Positions 1 to 11,934 of a stretch of 64,000 nucleotides of DNA are shown in pieces (within the stretch, counting starts at the first letter, position 1; each line of letters starts with the position of its first letter). The position numbers were made by a program, and so were the translations under genes. The stretch is taken from the NCBI GenBank assembly GCA_013400975.1, contig WBMZ01003472.1, positions 124,001 through 188,000 of the forward strand, in the 5' to 3' direction. The DNA is from Atrichornis clamosus. Its lineage: Eukaryota > Chordata > Aves > Passeriformes > Menuridae. The notes under the pieces are model-generated. The model ran no database searches, was not told the origin of the DNA, and saw only the letters and a program-made list of their open reading frames with translations.

Positions 1-960
1 GAGGACATGTAGGGATTTTTGTGGCTTTTTTTTTTTAATTAACCTCGTGCCGTGGAGGTGAACAGTGTGTTCATCCTGTTCAGTCCTGTCAGCTCAATGT
101 CACCTGTAAGGAGAGAGTCTATTCTCTGGCTTTTCTGAGTTTGCAATTGGCTTTTAGTTTACAGTTGTTCTTGCAAGATGGATTATGCAAATTTCTCCCT
201 TGCTTATTGTAGTAGAAAATGGGACATTTCACAAAATTTACTTATTTTTACATCTTTTAAAAAATAAACACTGGTTTACTAGCTGTTCTCTTAAAGACCA
301 CTAATCAAAAACTTCGAAAAATTAATATTAAACCAAATAATTTCCTAAAGAAGCTTTTCAAAGTTTGAATTCAGAGATGTAAACCCTTCCTCTCAGCAGT
401 AACTTGTCATAAGAATGCTTATCACAACACTGTGTTGGCCAAGAATATCTTAAAATAGTTTAACTTTAGTTACTAATGGAGATGATGATGTTCCCAGTGC
501 TTTAGGTGTTCTGTGCTTGGTGTTTTTGACCTTGCAACTAAAACAGTCTGTTTGGAAAGTTGTATGGCCAATTACAAATTCTAATGTAATTCCTAATTTC
601 AAGCCCTGTGGACTTGGAATTTCTCCCATAACTAATGTATAACCCTTTCTCCTCTGGTTTTGGATGGGAGCTTTTCAAAACTGCTGTTTTAAGCTGTTAT
701 CATCAGTACTTGATCATCATTTCCCTTGAACGCTTTATTAACGCAGAGATGGCTTTTGCTGTGGGGATAGCTGCACTGTTAGACTGCATTTTTCCTTGTG
801 CCTCGTGTGCTACCACATAGGACTGCTTGTCTTTAATACCCTTATCATTATTTTAAATTCTACAACCCTTATGCTCAACCCTGGTGCTATAAATATGTGA
901 GTAGGAGTGGCAGACTTCTGTTATAAGCTAACATTTCTCTTCCTTGTATTTTGCTCTTAG
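1..960 (+). other. Intron (probable SERGEF intron, 3' part)
   Basis: AT-rich non-coding sequence with no repeat I recognise. Its last 30 bases form a good polypyrimidine tract ending in CTCTTAG, which serves as the acceptor for the probable exon at 961. The short ORF at 635-820 has no recognisable similarity and no splice or promoter context, so I do not call it a gene. Confidence 0.5.
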
Positions 961-1049
961 GATGTGTGTTTGAGTGCTGAGGAGCATTGTCCTATTCAGG
1001 CTAGAGGCAAAAGACTTCCAGACTGTCCTCAACCTTGGTCAGAAGTTCG
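961..1049 (+). CDS. SERGEF: Probable SERGEF exon (linker before an RCC1 repeat)
   Basis: The segment has a strong acceptor (pyrimidine-rich tract, TTTGCTCTTAG) and ends at TTCG/GTGAGA. Only one frame is open throughout, starting D-V-C-L-S-A-E-E and running through K-R-L-P-D-C-P-Q-P-W-S-E. Mammalian SERGEF has a variable, Pro/Ser/Cys-rich linker of about this length just before the CGSEHN repeat, and the next recognised exon (21554) encodes exactly that repeat. Residue similarity in the linker itself is weak, as far as I remember it. The end of the exon is uncertain. The strong donor at 1050 leaves a 2-nt overhang that would put the 21554 exon out of frame. A weaker GT at 1045 (after GAA) gives 84 nt and joins in frame as S-E/I-T-C-G. 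An unrecognised intervening exon would also solve this. The exon could alternatively be cryptic or belong to a different transcript. Confidence 0.5.
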
Positions 1050-2020
1050 GTGAGAAGAGATCTTGTCCGCTTGTTCTCTTCTTTCAGAAGAAAAGAATTT
1101 CTAATATACCCAGATTTAAATGCAGTAGATAACTTAATATGCAAATCCATGGTTTCATGATTTTGCATTTACTGTTAATATTCTGCTATATTTGAAATAA
1201 GGCAAGGCTATTCCTGTTCCTCTAATTGAAAGTCCTCCTTTCAAACGGAGTTTCTTCTGCAGATGTGTTGATGGTAAGAGATGAGATTTTTTTAACCTCT
1301 CCCACAAATTTCACTTGTATTTTTGTCATGGTTCCAAACATACATAACAAAAGGGTGCCTTCTTCCTCTTCTCCCAGCCCTGCTAAGAGTTAGTGTCTGC
1401 CTCCACAGTTTTTGCTTTGTCTCTGTCCAGTTTTATTCATTGAAGAAGCTTTCCATTGTAACAGGGAGGTTTTCTTTTCCATAGAAATTCAGAATTCAGT
1501 GCCTGTGATTTTAAAAACAGCAACAGATGCAAACTAAGCTTAGTACTTAGTTGTGTTCTGCTTCCTTAACAGCAATTTCCCCTGGGACTTTTTGCTATCC
1601 TGAAACTTTGTATTTCATTTCCTACTGAACTCATTTTTGACGATGCACAAAAACTTCCAGATGACCAGAGAAGTGGAAACATAATAATTTTAACGGAGGG
1701 TTATTAATAACCACATTTCAATTTTTGATACTGCAAAGCTCTTGTTTAAAATTGGTTCGATAGCTTATGGGTTGGGTTTGGTGGGTTTTGGTTTTTTGTG
1801 AGTGGTACATCTTCAGTTGGGGGTAGCTTGTGAGGTGGGTGAAGGGGGCGATTGTGAGAAAACACTTTGGAAAGAGGGATCTGAGAGGTTCTGCTCTTGT
1901 TGTTGATTGGGAAAAAGCTCCTTCCAAATGGATGTAGAGGCTTCTTGAAGTACTTATTTTGTGTGTCCTTTTATAGCATTTTTTCTGATATTTGGTTCTA
2001 CCTTGCTGCTGTATGTGTAA

Positions 2021-2061
2021 AGAGCACATAAGACAATTGTAAGAGCACAAGGACAATTGTA
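2021..2061. repeat. Two-copy imperfect tandem repeat (~20 bp)
   Basis: Two adjacent units, AGAGCACATAAGACAATTG.. and AGAGCACAAGGACAATTG.., differ by one base change and one indel. This is a local duplication with no evident function. Confidence 0.7.
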
Positions 2062-4195
2062 ATTATATAGTCATGTTTTCTTAATTCAAGCTGGAGACTT
2101 TACCCAAATTATTCCTGCAACAGGAATAATTTTTTTAAAGTGATGGCCTCTCCCTTAGAATACCCAGTCATGACTTTATATGGTGGAGGACTCAGCTTGT
2201 TCCTGTTTAAATTGTTGCAGTAGCTCCTTTTATCTTGTGCTTGCCTGTTAAAGTTAATCTCTATTGTGCTGCAATATCCTTTATTAACAGAGGGCCAAGA
2301 GATCTGAAAGTTTTCTACAACTCATCAGAGCTAACGTGATTCTTTTCCCCAAACTGTCAAGACTCGGGTGTGTAATTGTGTCTCTGGAGCTCTTGTAGCA
2401 GACAGTTCTGAACTGCCTGTCTTCTAGAGGAGCCTGAAGCACCCTTCTCTAATGAAGCTCTCTGGTGTGGTGTGACAGCCATTTGCCTGGAACTATATAT
2501 ACACAATTGATGCTGAAATTACCTATTGTTTGTCATAAAGATGTATTTCAGGAACACGCTGTTATCTTTATAGATAGCAACACATAAATGCAGGAACAGT
2601 CCTATTTAATGTGATTAGTTTTGATTTTTTTTGCCAACTTCCAGCCTTTTTGGATGTTTGTATCCTGTGAGCAAGTTGCGAAGCAGTTCTGTTCTGCCAT
2701 TTGATTATGTGGGGGGTTACTTTTGCAGCTTTCCAGTCAAGAGATTGCATGCCAAAAACTTGAAAATGCCAAAGTTTAAAACTCCTTTAAGCAGAGACAG
2801 CTGCTGAAAAAGTGTTTTCTCAAGTGGTGTTTATGTTTTGAATAAGTCCTTACTCTTTATTTTTTGGGAGTGACAACTGATCACAGCTTAATTTTTTTTT
2901 GCTAAAAGAAATTCTTGCATCTCAGGGGGAAAAAAGATTGATGTGTTTTTGTTTAGCTGAAAAAGTAGGAGGAGCAAGTGAAACAAGGTAAATAACTCAG
3001 TGGTGTAGTTTAAGCTTGCAAGTTATTCAAGTGGTCTTTTTTGTGACCAATTTTTTCTCAAGACACATGCTGCACCATATACTTTCACTGCCTTTTAACA
3101 GCATTAGTGGAAGGATAAAAGTTTGTATGAAAACAAGCAGCTTAGATGTTCCTCTGGTTGTATTTTTTTTTTCTGGTAAATTTTTTTTTGAGGTGGTGAT
3201 CAGTATTGGAAACTGAATTCCCTTGTTGCAGAAACATGCATTTCTTTAAAGCTAGTAATTTTTAAGAAAACAAAACGAAAGATTAAAGCACATTTGATTC
3301 CAACAGATCACACTTCTAGTCTGTCGTGAGGCGACAATATATTAGCCAGCAAGCTGTTGCTGTCAGATGGTGTGCTGGGTGGTTTGAGAGCCCAGTTCCC
3401 TGCTTTACTTGTGGAGTGCCTTGTTCTTCCCTGTGGCATGGCCATCGCATCTTTTCACGCAGGCATGTTCCAGACAGATGCAAGATGTTGTCTGATCCAT
3501 GCAGATCCCTGTGCTAAGTGGTAATCTGAAAGTAACCTTGGTGAAAAGTGAGAAGCTTTACTGAAAAAATTCCCTGTGATGCTGTTGCTAAGGCAACTGT
3601 GTCTATTGTGTGTGTGCTCAGCAGAGTCTGGCTCCTGGATACTGCAGTGTGGAAAAGCATTGCCTTTAAAAGTGCCTCCCTTCCCCCATTTCTGGTGGGT
3701 TTGACGGCAGCAAAGGCTGATAAGGCCTCCCTTATCAAACTCATCCTTCCTATTTTGCTTTTAGTTTGCTGCTAGTTTAGGCATATTGCCTAGTAAGAGA
3801 ACCACGCTGAAAATGGAAGGGCTGCTGATGTCTGGCTGCAGCTCAGTCTCTCTGTTGCTCTGTAGAGATAATCCAGGGTGATTTGCAGAGGCAGGCAGCA
3901 ACACAGCAAGAGGGCAGGGTATGTCCTGTTTCTTGCTCTGCAGAGGGAGAGGAGCCTTTTGTCCGTGGCAGAGAGGTGGCAGTCATGAGCGGTGCAACAA
4001 GATTGGAAAAGATGTGTGCTGCACAGTGGAGGAGTGGAGAGGAGCACACAAGGGATGCCAGAAAGGTGGGCTGAAAAGGTGGTTCATTAGCAGGAGCCCT
4101 AATTTGTGCTCACTGGGCAGTGAGCTGGCTATTCCTGATTTGTAACCATAAAATGTCAGCATTTTCTTAAATCAAAATAACAGTAACAACAGCAG

Positions 4196-4224
4196 CAATA
4201 ATAATAATAAAAATAATAATAATA
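4196..4224. repeat. (AAT)n microsatellite
   Basis: An imperfect AAT/ATA array with one interruption (TAAAAATAA), preceded by AAC/AGC-type triplets. Intronic simple repeat. Confidence 0.85.
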
Positions 4225-5926
4225 TTCCTGTCTGCTTAATGGTGCAGTTTTCTGCTACTTTGAGAGGGTGTTGAGGGGGGTCCATCAACCAGAATCACCC
4301 TCTACAATTTCACCTGGATAAATATTTTTTTCTTTCCTCATATATATTCTGCAGAACAGTTAGAGGTGTGTGCAGTTGTATTCTGTTCTGGCAGTGTTTT
4401 AGTGGCAGATGACTGAAGGGTACCAATATTGTACATTGAAGAGCCTTGAGAAGCAAAAAAAGCTGTTGATGTGGAAGTGAAGTGGGAAATAATTTTCTAT
4501 AATTAATCTAAAATGTATTAGGCTGGTGAAATGGTTGTCACGTTCGGCATTCCCTTTCCTCAGTGGCATTGTCTTCCTGTGGGAACGTGCAGCTGCAGTA
4601 GCTGGACATCCCTCTCACCATGGATGACAAACAAGTTCTGCTTTTAAAGTGAACCTGAAAGACTCCTATGCCTTAGTTTGATGTAAGCTTTCACCCTCCC
4701 TATGCTCTGTAGTTCATGAGGCTTTAAAAGTTCTTTATGAATCAAGAAAGCCCCCGTTTTTGCTGCTGGCTACTAGTTTAATATTGCTGAATCCTAGAAT
4801 AGGGCTCTGTATATTTTTATCTGAGGTTATCTGAGTGAAAGAATGAAGGTGATGTGAGGAGATGCAAGTGACGTGGCAAACAATGAAGCTGTGCTTGGAC
4901 AGCATCTGAATGGAAGCCAGGGAATTAATTTTAATGGATTGCCTAGCTACTCATTTTTTTCCCCCATCCAAAAGACTTTTGTTATACAAGTATATTTTTA
5001 GTCTTTTTTTCTGTCTGGTCAACATTTCATTCATGTTTGTGTTGAATACATTGTTCCGTCAGTTTTCAAGTGACTGATGTCTGTAGAGATGGAAACAATT
5101 TTCTTAATTGCTGAGGCTGAGGTGAATGTTATTACCCTTCCTGCTGACCTGAAAGAACCTTTTTCTTCAGGCAGTCTCATGAACAATTTAGCCTTTGATT
5201 TTTTTTTTTTTACCTCCCTTTTAGTCAAGATGGAGCCTGCATAAAAAAGCATGTGAAATATCATTCCTTTAAAAATTATTTTAAGAAGCAAAATTTTTGC
5301 ACTCTCTAGATCATAGTCTTATTCTGAAATTATTCTTTTTAAAGGTGCAGCATAGTTTTGAGCTTGTTCTTATTTCTGTTTGTTTTAAAATTAGCGGTGC
5401 CTTCTGTTCTCAGGAAGATCCAAAATAGATCCAGTTTCTAAGTATGGGCTTATATATGTTCCTAATAGTGATAAATTTAAGGTTATGTTAAGTATGTTCC
5501 TCTGTATGGGTAAATTAGCAGTTGTAGTCTGTTTTCTCTTGCATACAAGGTTGATTGCTCTTTGATGAAGAATTGAGGAGTAAGGAAAGGAAAAATGGGG
5601 AAACAATATATGTGAAATTTTAAAAAGCCTCATAATTTTCCAAGGCAGGAGGAGAAAAGAGAAATTTTGCACTCCCCTTTATTTTCAGTCCTTGTTCCCT
5701 GTCAGCTTTAGGAGATTGCTTTACCCTTGCAGATTACAGAGTAAAGTCCACCAGGAAGATCTGCAGAAGATTTTACTGCCTTGTTTTCACTTGCAAGTGA
5801 TCTCAAACATCTCCACACACCATTTGCTTGTCTTTTAGGTCTTATTCCCCAGTAACTTCCCTCAGTAGTTCTTTACTTGTGGGTTGCAATACCTACCAAG
5901 GAATGTAGGATGTCCTTTATGTGCAC

Positions 5927-6009
5927 AAAGAAAGAAAGGAAAGTAGGAGACACTGGAAGTGAAAGGAGAAGATGAGTGGGAAAAGGAAAAGTAGTTCAGG
6001 AAAAAGAGT
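5927..6009. repeat. Purine-rich tract
   Basis: About 80 bases that are nearly all A/G on the + strand (AAAGAAAGAAAGGAAAG followed by GGAGAAGATGAG and GGGAAAAGGAAAAG), with only scattered pyrimidines. Low-complexity intronic sequence. Confidence 0.6.
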
Positions 6010-7091
6010 CTATATGACGTTTGCAGAGTCTTTGCTTCACCTCACACAAGTGATGTGAAGAATTCATCAATGAGTGAATGGCCAGAATCATCCGATAAGT
6101 ATCTCAGATGATGCTCAGCAGTTGAATTACAGAATATTTTGATCCTCTGAGCTCACGAATGGATTGCTTTCACCTCCAACAGTAGTCCTGTGAAATACCC
6201 TTTGAGGAACTGGAGAGGTTCAAGCTCTTAAAAATAAAAAAAAAGGAAAAAAAGTTTTTCAGGCATTTTGTAAGAAAAATGGTTGCATGCTGTATGCAAA
6301 TATGACAAAGGTGTACAGATTCAAAAAGGCATGAAATGTAACAGGAATGCTCTCACAGGTAGTCTTTTCTTGGATAATATAACACACAAATTAAGAACAA
6401 GCTAATTATTCCAAATATTTTTCAGGTTGTATGATTCCAAAGGTGTTATGGCTAACCAAGCTTTCCCCTATCCAGTAAGTACTACAGTGTTTCAGCACTA
6501 GGTTGAAAAGGCAACTTGCTTAAAACAGCCATTCCAGGGTTTCTTTGGCCAAGCAGTTGGGCTTTTTGGCTAAGTAGTTGGGAATGAAGGTCTACTTTGT
6601 ATTTAGGAATACTTCAGATATTTTTGAGGTGAAATCTGCTACAGAAGATGACAATCCAATATATTAAAATAGTTGGACAAACAGATGTTGATTTTTTTTC
6701 TGTCTGTAGTGGTTAAATGTGTTTTGAGTAATTGGAAGTGATGGACTTCAAATCCCATTGTTATTTGAGGTGGTCATGGTGAGGGCAGCCATGCTGTGCA
6801 GAGACCACCTCCATTAAGAGGATGTGGCTTTTATTTAGGGTGGATTTGAGAGAATCTGAGCAAAGGAGTGAATGTTAAAGCCCACGTGCATTGGTGGACT
6901 TGGAAGAGAATGTGACCTCAAGCTCTCAAGTGTTCTGTGTTCAGGAATGGTGTGTTGGCCAGAGAGTGCTCAAGGCAGAATGGCAAAACCTTTGGCTACT
7001 GACAGACTCCGACACTCAGGATATTTGCCAATGTGTAAACACCATGTGCAGGCAGAAGAACACACAGCTCCTCCTGCACAGGACACTTGAG

Positions 7092-7135
7092 CAGTGGTTC
7101 TCAACCTTCTGCACATGATGACCTTCCTTGTGAGA
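7092..7135 (+). mobile_element. Possible hAT-Charlie terminal fragment
   Basis: The string CAGTGGTTCTCAACCTTCTG followed by CATGATGACCTTCCTTGTGAG resembles the 5' terminal inverted repeat region of hAT-Charlie non-autonomous elements (CAGTGGTTCTCAACC.., then ..CATGACC..CTTTGTAAG). I found no matching opposite terminus nearby, so the element is truncated, or the match is fortuitous. Confidence 0.35.
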
Positions 7136-8689
7136 GTAAATCACTTGTGAAGTTGACTGAGTTGACTGAGAACTCAAGGCAGATGAGGTGGGGTTTTGTG
7201 TTATGCGGTGATGCTTCAGCTTAATCAGGTTCAAGAATATCCAGAAAGGGATTTCCTTTTGTTGTTATTCTTAGCTGGGCTGTGTGTTTTGCTCTGGGTT
7301 AAATGAGTTCATCAAATGTCTGGAAGGTTCTGAAATAGGGAGAAGTGCTGCCTCTTGAGTTCCAGCTAAAGAGTGATGCCACCTGGAGTTACAAATGCAC
7401 AAGAGGTGGGTGTGTTTTATAATTAGTGATGAAGTCTGGTGTGCTGTTGACTATAATATAACTTGCAGTACTTTCCATCTGTTGCAAAAATGCTGCTAAT
7501 TTAATGACAGATGTTAAAACTCCATTCTTCAGAGTTTCTGTATTATGTATCCTATCTAGTGGCATAGACTATTGTATCAGGTGAAGCTGCAATTTTAAAA
7601 CCACATCGTATTTAACTAATATTTTATGAATTGAAAGGAAAAGAGGTTTTGTGAAGGGATTTCTGATCAGTATACTTCACAGTGACTCTCTAGTTGTATT
7701 AAGGAATGTGTTCCTGTCTTCAGGGGTTATTTTAAAGCATTGATTTCTTTTTGTAATGAGTATATAGCACTGCTCATGAAATGTTATTTGAAAAATTGTC
7801 TTGTCTGTCTTGATGATTCCTGAGCGCTGTTACAGGGCCACCCTGTGAGAGCGAAAGGAAAAATGTGATTTAACAGTAGGAGGATAGGAGCCTGACTTCT
7901 GTGCATGCGGGAATGTTGCAATCTTCCTGAGCAGCAGGCAGATAGATGAATTATTGCAGGAAGTCACTGACAATATCTCTACTCTTCTCACCTTGGTTAG
8001 GTTAGCCAACTCCCTGGTAGTCTATATGAAAGAATAAAATACTCTCCTTTAAGCCATGACGCAACAAAATATTCCAGTATGAAACCTTATGGAAAAAGTT
8101 GTGATTGCGATGTCAACGTCTCTGGTTGCAATTTATTCAGTAAGAATCACGTAGATTCGTAGGAATGAAGGGGGCACTTTATATTAAGAACTGCATTACC
8201 CATTTCTCAGATATTAACAAGTTGGAAATAAGAGGTTTTAAAGGGTATCCAACAGGTGGGAAATCCTCTCCACTCCCCCGAAATAAGACGTAAGGCCCTG
8301 GCTGCAGCCTGGTGTGAGCTACCACAGCACTAAATGACCAGATCCATCCAACAGGGATAGGAAAAGATCTGTGATGCTCTGGGGGATTTTGTCAATACTA
8401 AAACATCTTAAATATGTCTATTAGCAAATCCCTGGCAAGGTAAATTTTATGTTAGTAGTATTTTCTGATTTGCATTTGGGGGGAAAAAGCTGAAATATCA
8501 TAAAGTGATGAGATTCCCTTTTCCATACCACATTTTTTCTGCTTCTAGAGACAGAATTTTAAAAATCAAGGCTGGAACCTTTTTTTTCAGAGTTTAAGGA
8601 GAGATAGCCCAAGTGCTGTATAGGTTGTTGATGCTGATAATTTTTTTCCAGAATGCCAGGTAAGTTTCAGAAGACTGGTCAAAAGAGAA

Positions 8690-9185
8690 TGCCCTGCCAG
8701 CAATTTAAAGGACTGAACAAAACATCTCAAATAATTTTAGGTCTGTCAGCCTGGTATTTGCCTTGGCCAAATAATGGTGTGGCTGACATGAATTTTTGAT
8801 CAAAAAAAGTTTAAAGGATGATGATGTAGTTGCTTGCAGTGAGTATGTGACTATGGAAAAATATATCTTGTCAGACTAGTGCGTTACCTATTTTTCATGA
8901 GATAAAAGTTTGATAAATGTCTCAGTGTCAGATGCAGACGTAATGTACTTGGATTTGTGTCAGGCAGTTGCCTGGACAGTGTATGGCATTCTGATCAGGA
9001 AATTATAAAGATACACAATTACAATAACAACCACCAAAAAAATGAAAAAGCCATTAAAAAATTACAAACTATCTCTGAGAAGTCCGAGAAATATCACTCT
9101 AAATTGAAGTCTTTATCAAATATATGTCTTTCTAGTGGAGTCATTAGTATTAAGAAAATATTATCTGGACTATTTGTCTAGTTTA
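8690..9185 (+). mobile_element. Old, decayed CR1 LINE fragment (RT domain)
   Basis: This is a remnant of the reverse-transcriptase region of an old CR1 family. Near 8740 the frame reads R-P-V-S-L, the conserved RT segment before the catalytic motifs. Around 8860-8930 the nucleotides follow the CR1 pattern (TCTTGTCAGACTAGT.., then CATGAGATAAAAGTTTGATAAA). At 8947-8994 the decayed motif A reads Y-L-D-L-C-Q-A-V-A-W-T-V-Y-G-I-L, a degenerate form of the CR1 pattern (..LDxxKAFDTVxHxIL). Similarity continues to a TTTCTAGTGGAGTC motif near 9130, just before RT motif B. There are stops in the frame and no intact ORF. It is far more diverged than the CR1 copy that begins ~330 bp downstream and belongs to a different family. 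Confidence 0.75.
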
Positions 9186-9514
9186 GGACTAAACTAATCT
9201 AATTTCTTGCTTTTTGGGTTGCAGTTACACACGAAATGGATATTCTGGTGAATCGCCCACAGTGATGCTAGATAGTTCCCCTGAGAAACTCCAACTAGTT
9301 TAGAATCTGTGTATGTGAACAGTCTAAATGATTCTTTTTGGTATCCAGAAAGATTTATTGTGCTGTACCTGACCACGATAAATTTTGTCTGTCTCAGTCT
9401 TGCCCATTTATCAAGTTTATTCGCTTCTTCTGGAGTTTTGATTCAAGAACTGTAAATTAATTCACATTGCAGAACCTTTGCTATCCATCCTCTTTCCTTT
9501 GTAGGAAATGAAGT
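9186..9514 (+). other. Spacer between two CR1 copies
   Basis: A unique-looking AT-rich stretch. The 3' continuation of the old CR1 cannot be followed here. The 60-codon minus-strand ORF at 9194-9376 has no recognisable similarity. Confidence 0.4.
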
Positions 9515-9529
9515 AAGAGCAGTAAGGAG

Positions 9530-11243
9530 TGGGGTCAGCAGAACTGTTACTTTGGACTTCAGAGGGCAGACATTGGCCTGTTTAGGAGCCTGGCTGACAG
9601 AGTCCCTTGGGAAGCAATCCTGAAGGACAGTGAAGTCAGAAGAGCTGGATGTTCTTCTGAGAGGGAAATCCTAAAGGCACAGGAGCAGGCTGTGTCCCTG
9701 TGTGCTAAAAGATGAGCCAGTGAAAGAAGACCAGCCTGGCTGAACAGGGAGCTTTGACTGGAACTCAGGGGAAAAAAAAGGTGAGTTTATCACCTTCGGA
9801 AGAAGGAACAGGCAGTTCAGGACTACAGGGATATTGTGAGGTCATGCAGGGAGAAAATTAAACTTAATCTGGCTACTACCATAGAAGACAATAAAAATGT
9901 TTCTATAAATACAAAAGCAACAAGTGGAGGGCTAAGGAGAATTTCCATTCTTTACTGAATGTAGGAGGAAACTGTAGTGACAAAGGCCAAAAGGCTGAGT
10001 TATGTAATGCCTTCTTTTCCACAGTCTTTAACAATAAGTCCCGTTGTTCTCCAGGTATCAGTCCCCTGAGCTGGAAGACAGGGAGCAGAATGAAGCCCCC
10101 ATAATCCAAGGGGAAATGGTCAGTGACTTGCTTCACCACTTCAGCAAAATCAAATTTCAGGCTGGAAGGGTCCACCCAAGGATACTGAGGGAGCTCATGG
10201 AAGTGCTCACCGAGCCACTTTCCATCATTTATCAGCAGTCCTGGCAAATGTGACACTGAGCTACAAGAGTGGCTGGAGGGAGGATTTGGGGAACTACAGG
10301 CCTGTCAGTCTGACCTTAGTGCCCAGGAAGGTGACGGAGCTGATCATCTTGTGTCGTCATGCAGCACATACAGAACAACCAGGGGATCAGACATGGGTTC
10401 ATGAGAGGCTGGTGCTACTTGACTAACCTGATCTTCTCGACTGACAAGGTGACTTGCTTGATGGATGAAGAAGAGGCTGTGGATATTGTCTATCTAGGCT
10501 TCAGGAAAGCATTTGACACCATTTCCCACAGCATTCTCCTGGAGAGGTTGGTAGGCCATGGCTTGGACTGGTACACTCTTCATTGGGTAAAAAACTGGCT
10601 GGATGGTCGGGTCCAGAGAGTGGTGGGAAATGGGAGTTAAGTCCAGCTGGTGGCCAGCCCCAGGTGGTGTTCCCCAGGGCTCAGTGCTCGGGCCAGTCCT
10701 GTTTAAAATCTATATCAAAGGTCTGGACGAGGGCATTCAGGGCACCCTCAGTCAGTTTGCAGACACACCAGGTTGAGTGGGAGCGTTGATCAGCTGGAGG
10801 GCAGGAAGGCTCTGCAGAGGGGTCTGGACAGGCTGGATCGATGGGAAGAGGCCAATGGTGTGAGGTTCAACAAGGCCCAGTGTCGGGTCTTGCCCTTGGG
10901 TCACAACAACCCCAGACAGAGCTACAGACTGGAGCAGAGTGGCTGGAAAGCTGCCAGTGGAAGAGGACCTGGGGGTGCTGGTCAACAGCATCTGAACATG
11001 AGCCAGTGTGCCCAGGTGGCCAAGAAGGCCAGTGGCATCCTGGCCTGCGTCAGGAATTGTGTGGCCAGCAGGACCAGGGCAGTGATTGTCCCCCTGTACT
11101 GGGCACTGGTGAGGCCACACCTCGAGTGCTGTGTCCAGTTCTGGGTCCCTCAGGACAAGAAGGACATGGAGGTGCTGGAGCGAGTCCGGAGAAGGGCAAT
11201 GGAGCCAGGGAAGGTTTTGGAACACAAATCCTGTAAGAAGTAG
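9530..11243 (+). pseudogene. CR1 ORF2 (reverse transcriptase) pseudogene
   Basis: A broken open reading frame for the CR1 pol protein. In order: linker; RT motif 0 (H-P-R-I-L-R-E-L-M-E-V-L-T-E-P-L-S-I-I-Y, about 10170-10235); R-P-V-S-L-T-L-V-P (about 10300); motif A (F-R-K-A-F-D-T-I-S-H, about 10500-10530); motif B ([10 protein letters not shown], about 10663-10695); and motif C. Motif C reads F-A-D-T followed by a stop, so one Asp of the F-A-D-D catalytic pair is lost through a small deletion. The conserved C-terminal part ([12 protein letters not shown]) lies at about 11110-11150. At least two frame changes separate these blocks. The copy cannot encode an active enzyme. Confidence 0.88.
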
Positions 11244-11253
11244 CTGAGGGAAC
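10938..11253 (+). repeat. Exact 316-bp direct repeat, copy 1 (assembly duplication)
   Basis: This is identical, base for base, to 11255-11570 at an offset of 317. It covers the CR1 C-terminal coding region. Copy 1 ends exactly at the single N. Confidence 0.95.
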
Positions 11254-11254
11254 N
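11254..11254. other. Assembly gap (single N)
   Basis: The only ambiguous base I noticed in the window. It sits exactly between two identical 316-bp segments, as expected where two overlapping contig ends were abutted instead of merged. Confidence 0.9.
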
Positions 11255-11570
11255 AGTGGCTGGAAAGCTGCCAGTGGAAGAGGACCTGGGGGTGCTGGTC
11301 AACAGCATCTGAACATGAGCCAGTGTGCCCAGGTGGCCAAGAAGGCCAGTGGCATCCTGGCCTGCGTCAGGAATTGTGTGGCCAGCAGGACCAGGGCAGT
11401 GATTGTCCCCCTGTACTGGGCACTGGTGAGGCCACACCTCGAGTGCTGTGTCCAGTTCTGGGTCCCTCAGGACAAGAAGGACATGGAGGTGCTGGAGCGA
11501 GTCCGGAGAAGGGCAATGGAGCCAGGGAAGGTTTTGGAACACAAATCCTGTAAGAAGTAGCTGAGGGAAC
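11255..11570 (+). repeat. Exact 316-bp direct repeat, copy 2 (assembly duplication)
   Basis: Second copy of 10938-11253 with no mismatch. The CR1 continues normally after it (CTGGGGTTGTGTAGCCTGG). Removing one copy plus the N gives a colinear CR1, so the duplication is most probably artificial. Confidence 0.95.
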
Positions 11571-11934
11571 TGGGGTTGTGTAGCCTGGAGAAAAGGAGGC
11601 TGAGAGGAAACCTTGTTGCCTTGTGCAACTACCTGAAAGGAGGATGGAGCAAGGTGGGGGTGGGTTTCTTCTGTCATGTCTGAAGTGAAAGGATGAGAGA
11701 AAATTGCCTCAAGTTGTGCCAGGGGAGGTTTAGATTGGATGTTAGGAAAAATTTCATGACCAAAAGCATTGTCCAGCATTGGAACAGGCTGCTCAGGGAA
11801 GTGGTTGTGTTTCTGTTCTTGGAGGTGTATAAAAATCGTGGAGATATGACACTTTGGGACATGTTTAGTGGTGGACTTGGCAGTGCTGAGTTAATGGTTG
11901 GACTCAATGTTCTCAAACACCTTTTTCAATCTAA

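Larger units (their letters stand above)
1050..8689 (+). other. Intron, first part (large SERGEF intron)
   Basis: About 7.6 kb of AT-rich sequence with no exon I can support. It contains a short tandem repeat (2021-2061), an AAT microsatellite (4196-4224), a purine-rich tract (5927-6009) and a possible hAT-Charlie terminus (7092-7135). The interval 3780-4140 is locally richer in G+C but its overlapping short ORFs look like chance. The remainder shows nothing I can name. Confidence 0.5.

Noticed and set aside
10752..11779. Long ORFs on the minus strand of the CR1
   Set aside because: They are antisense shadows of the CR1 coding region, and one of them is lengthened across the duplicated segment and the N.
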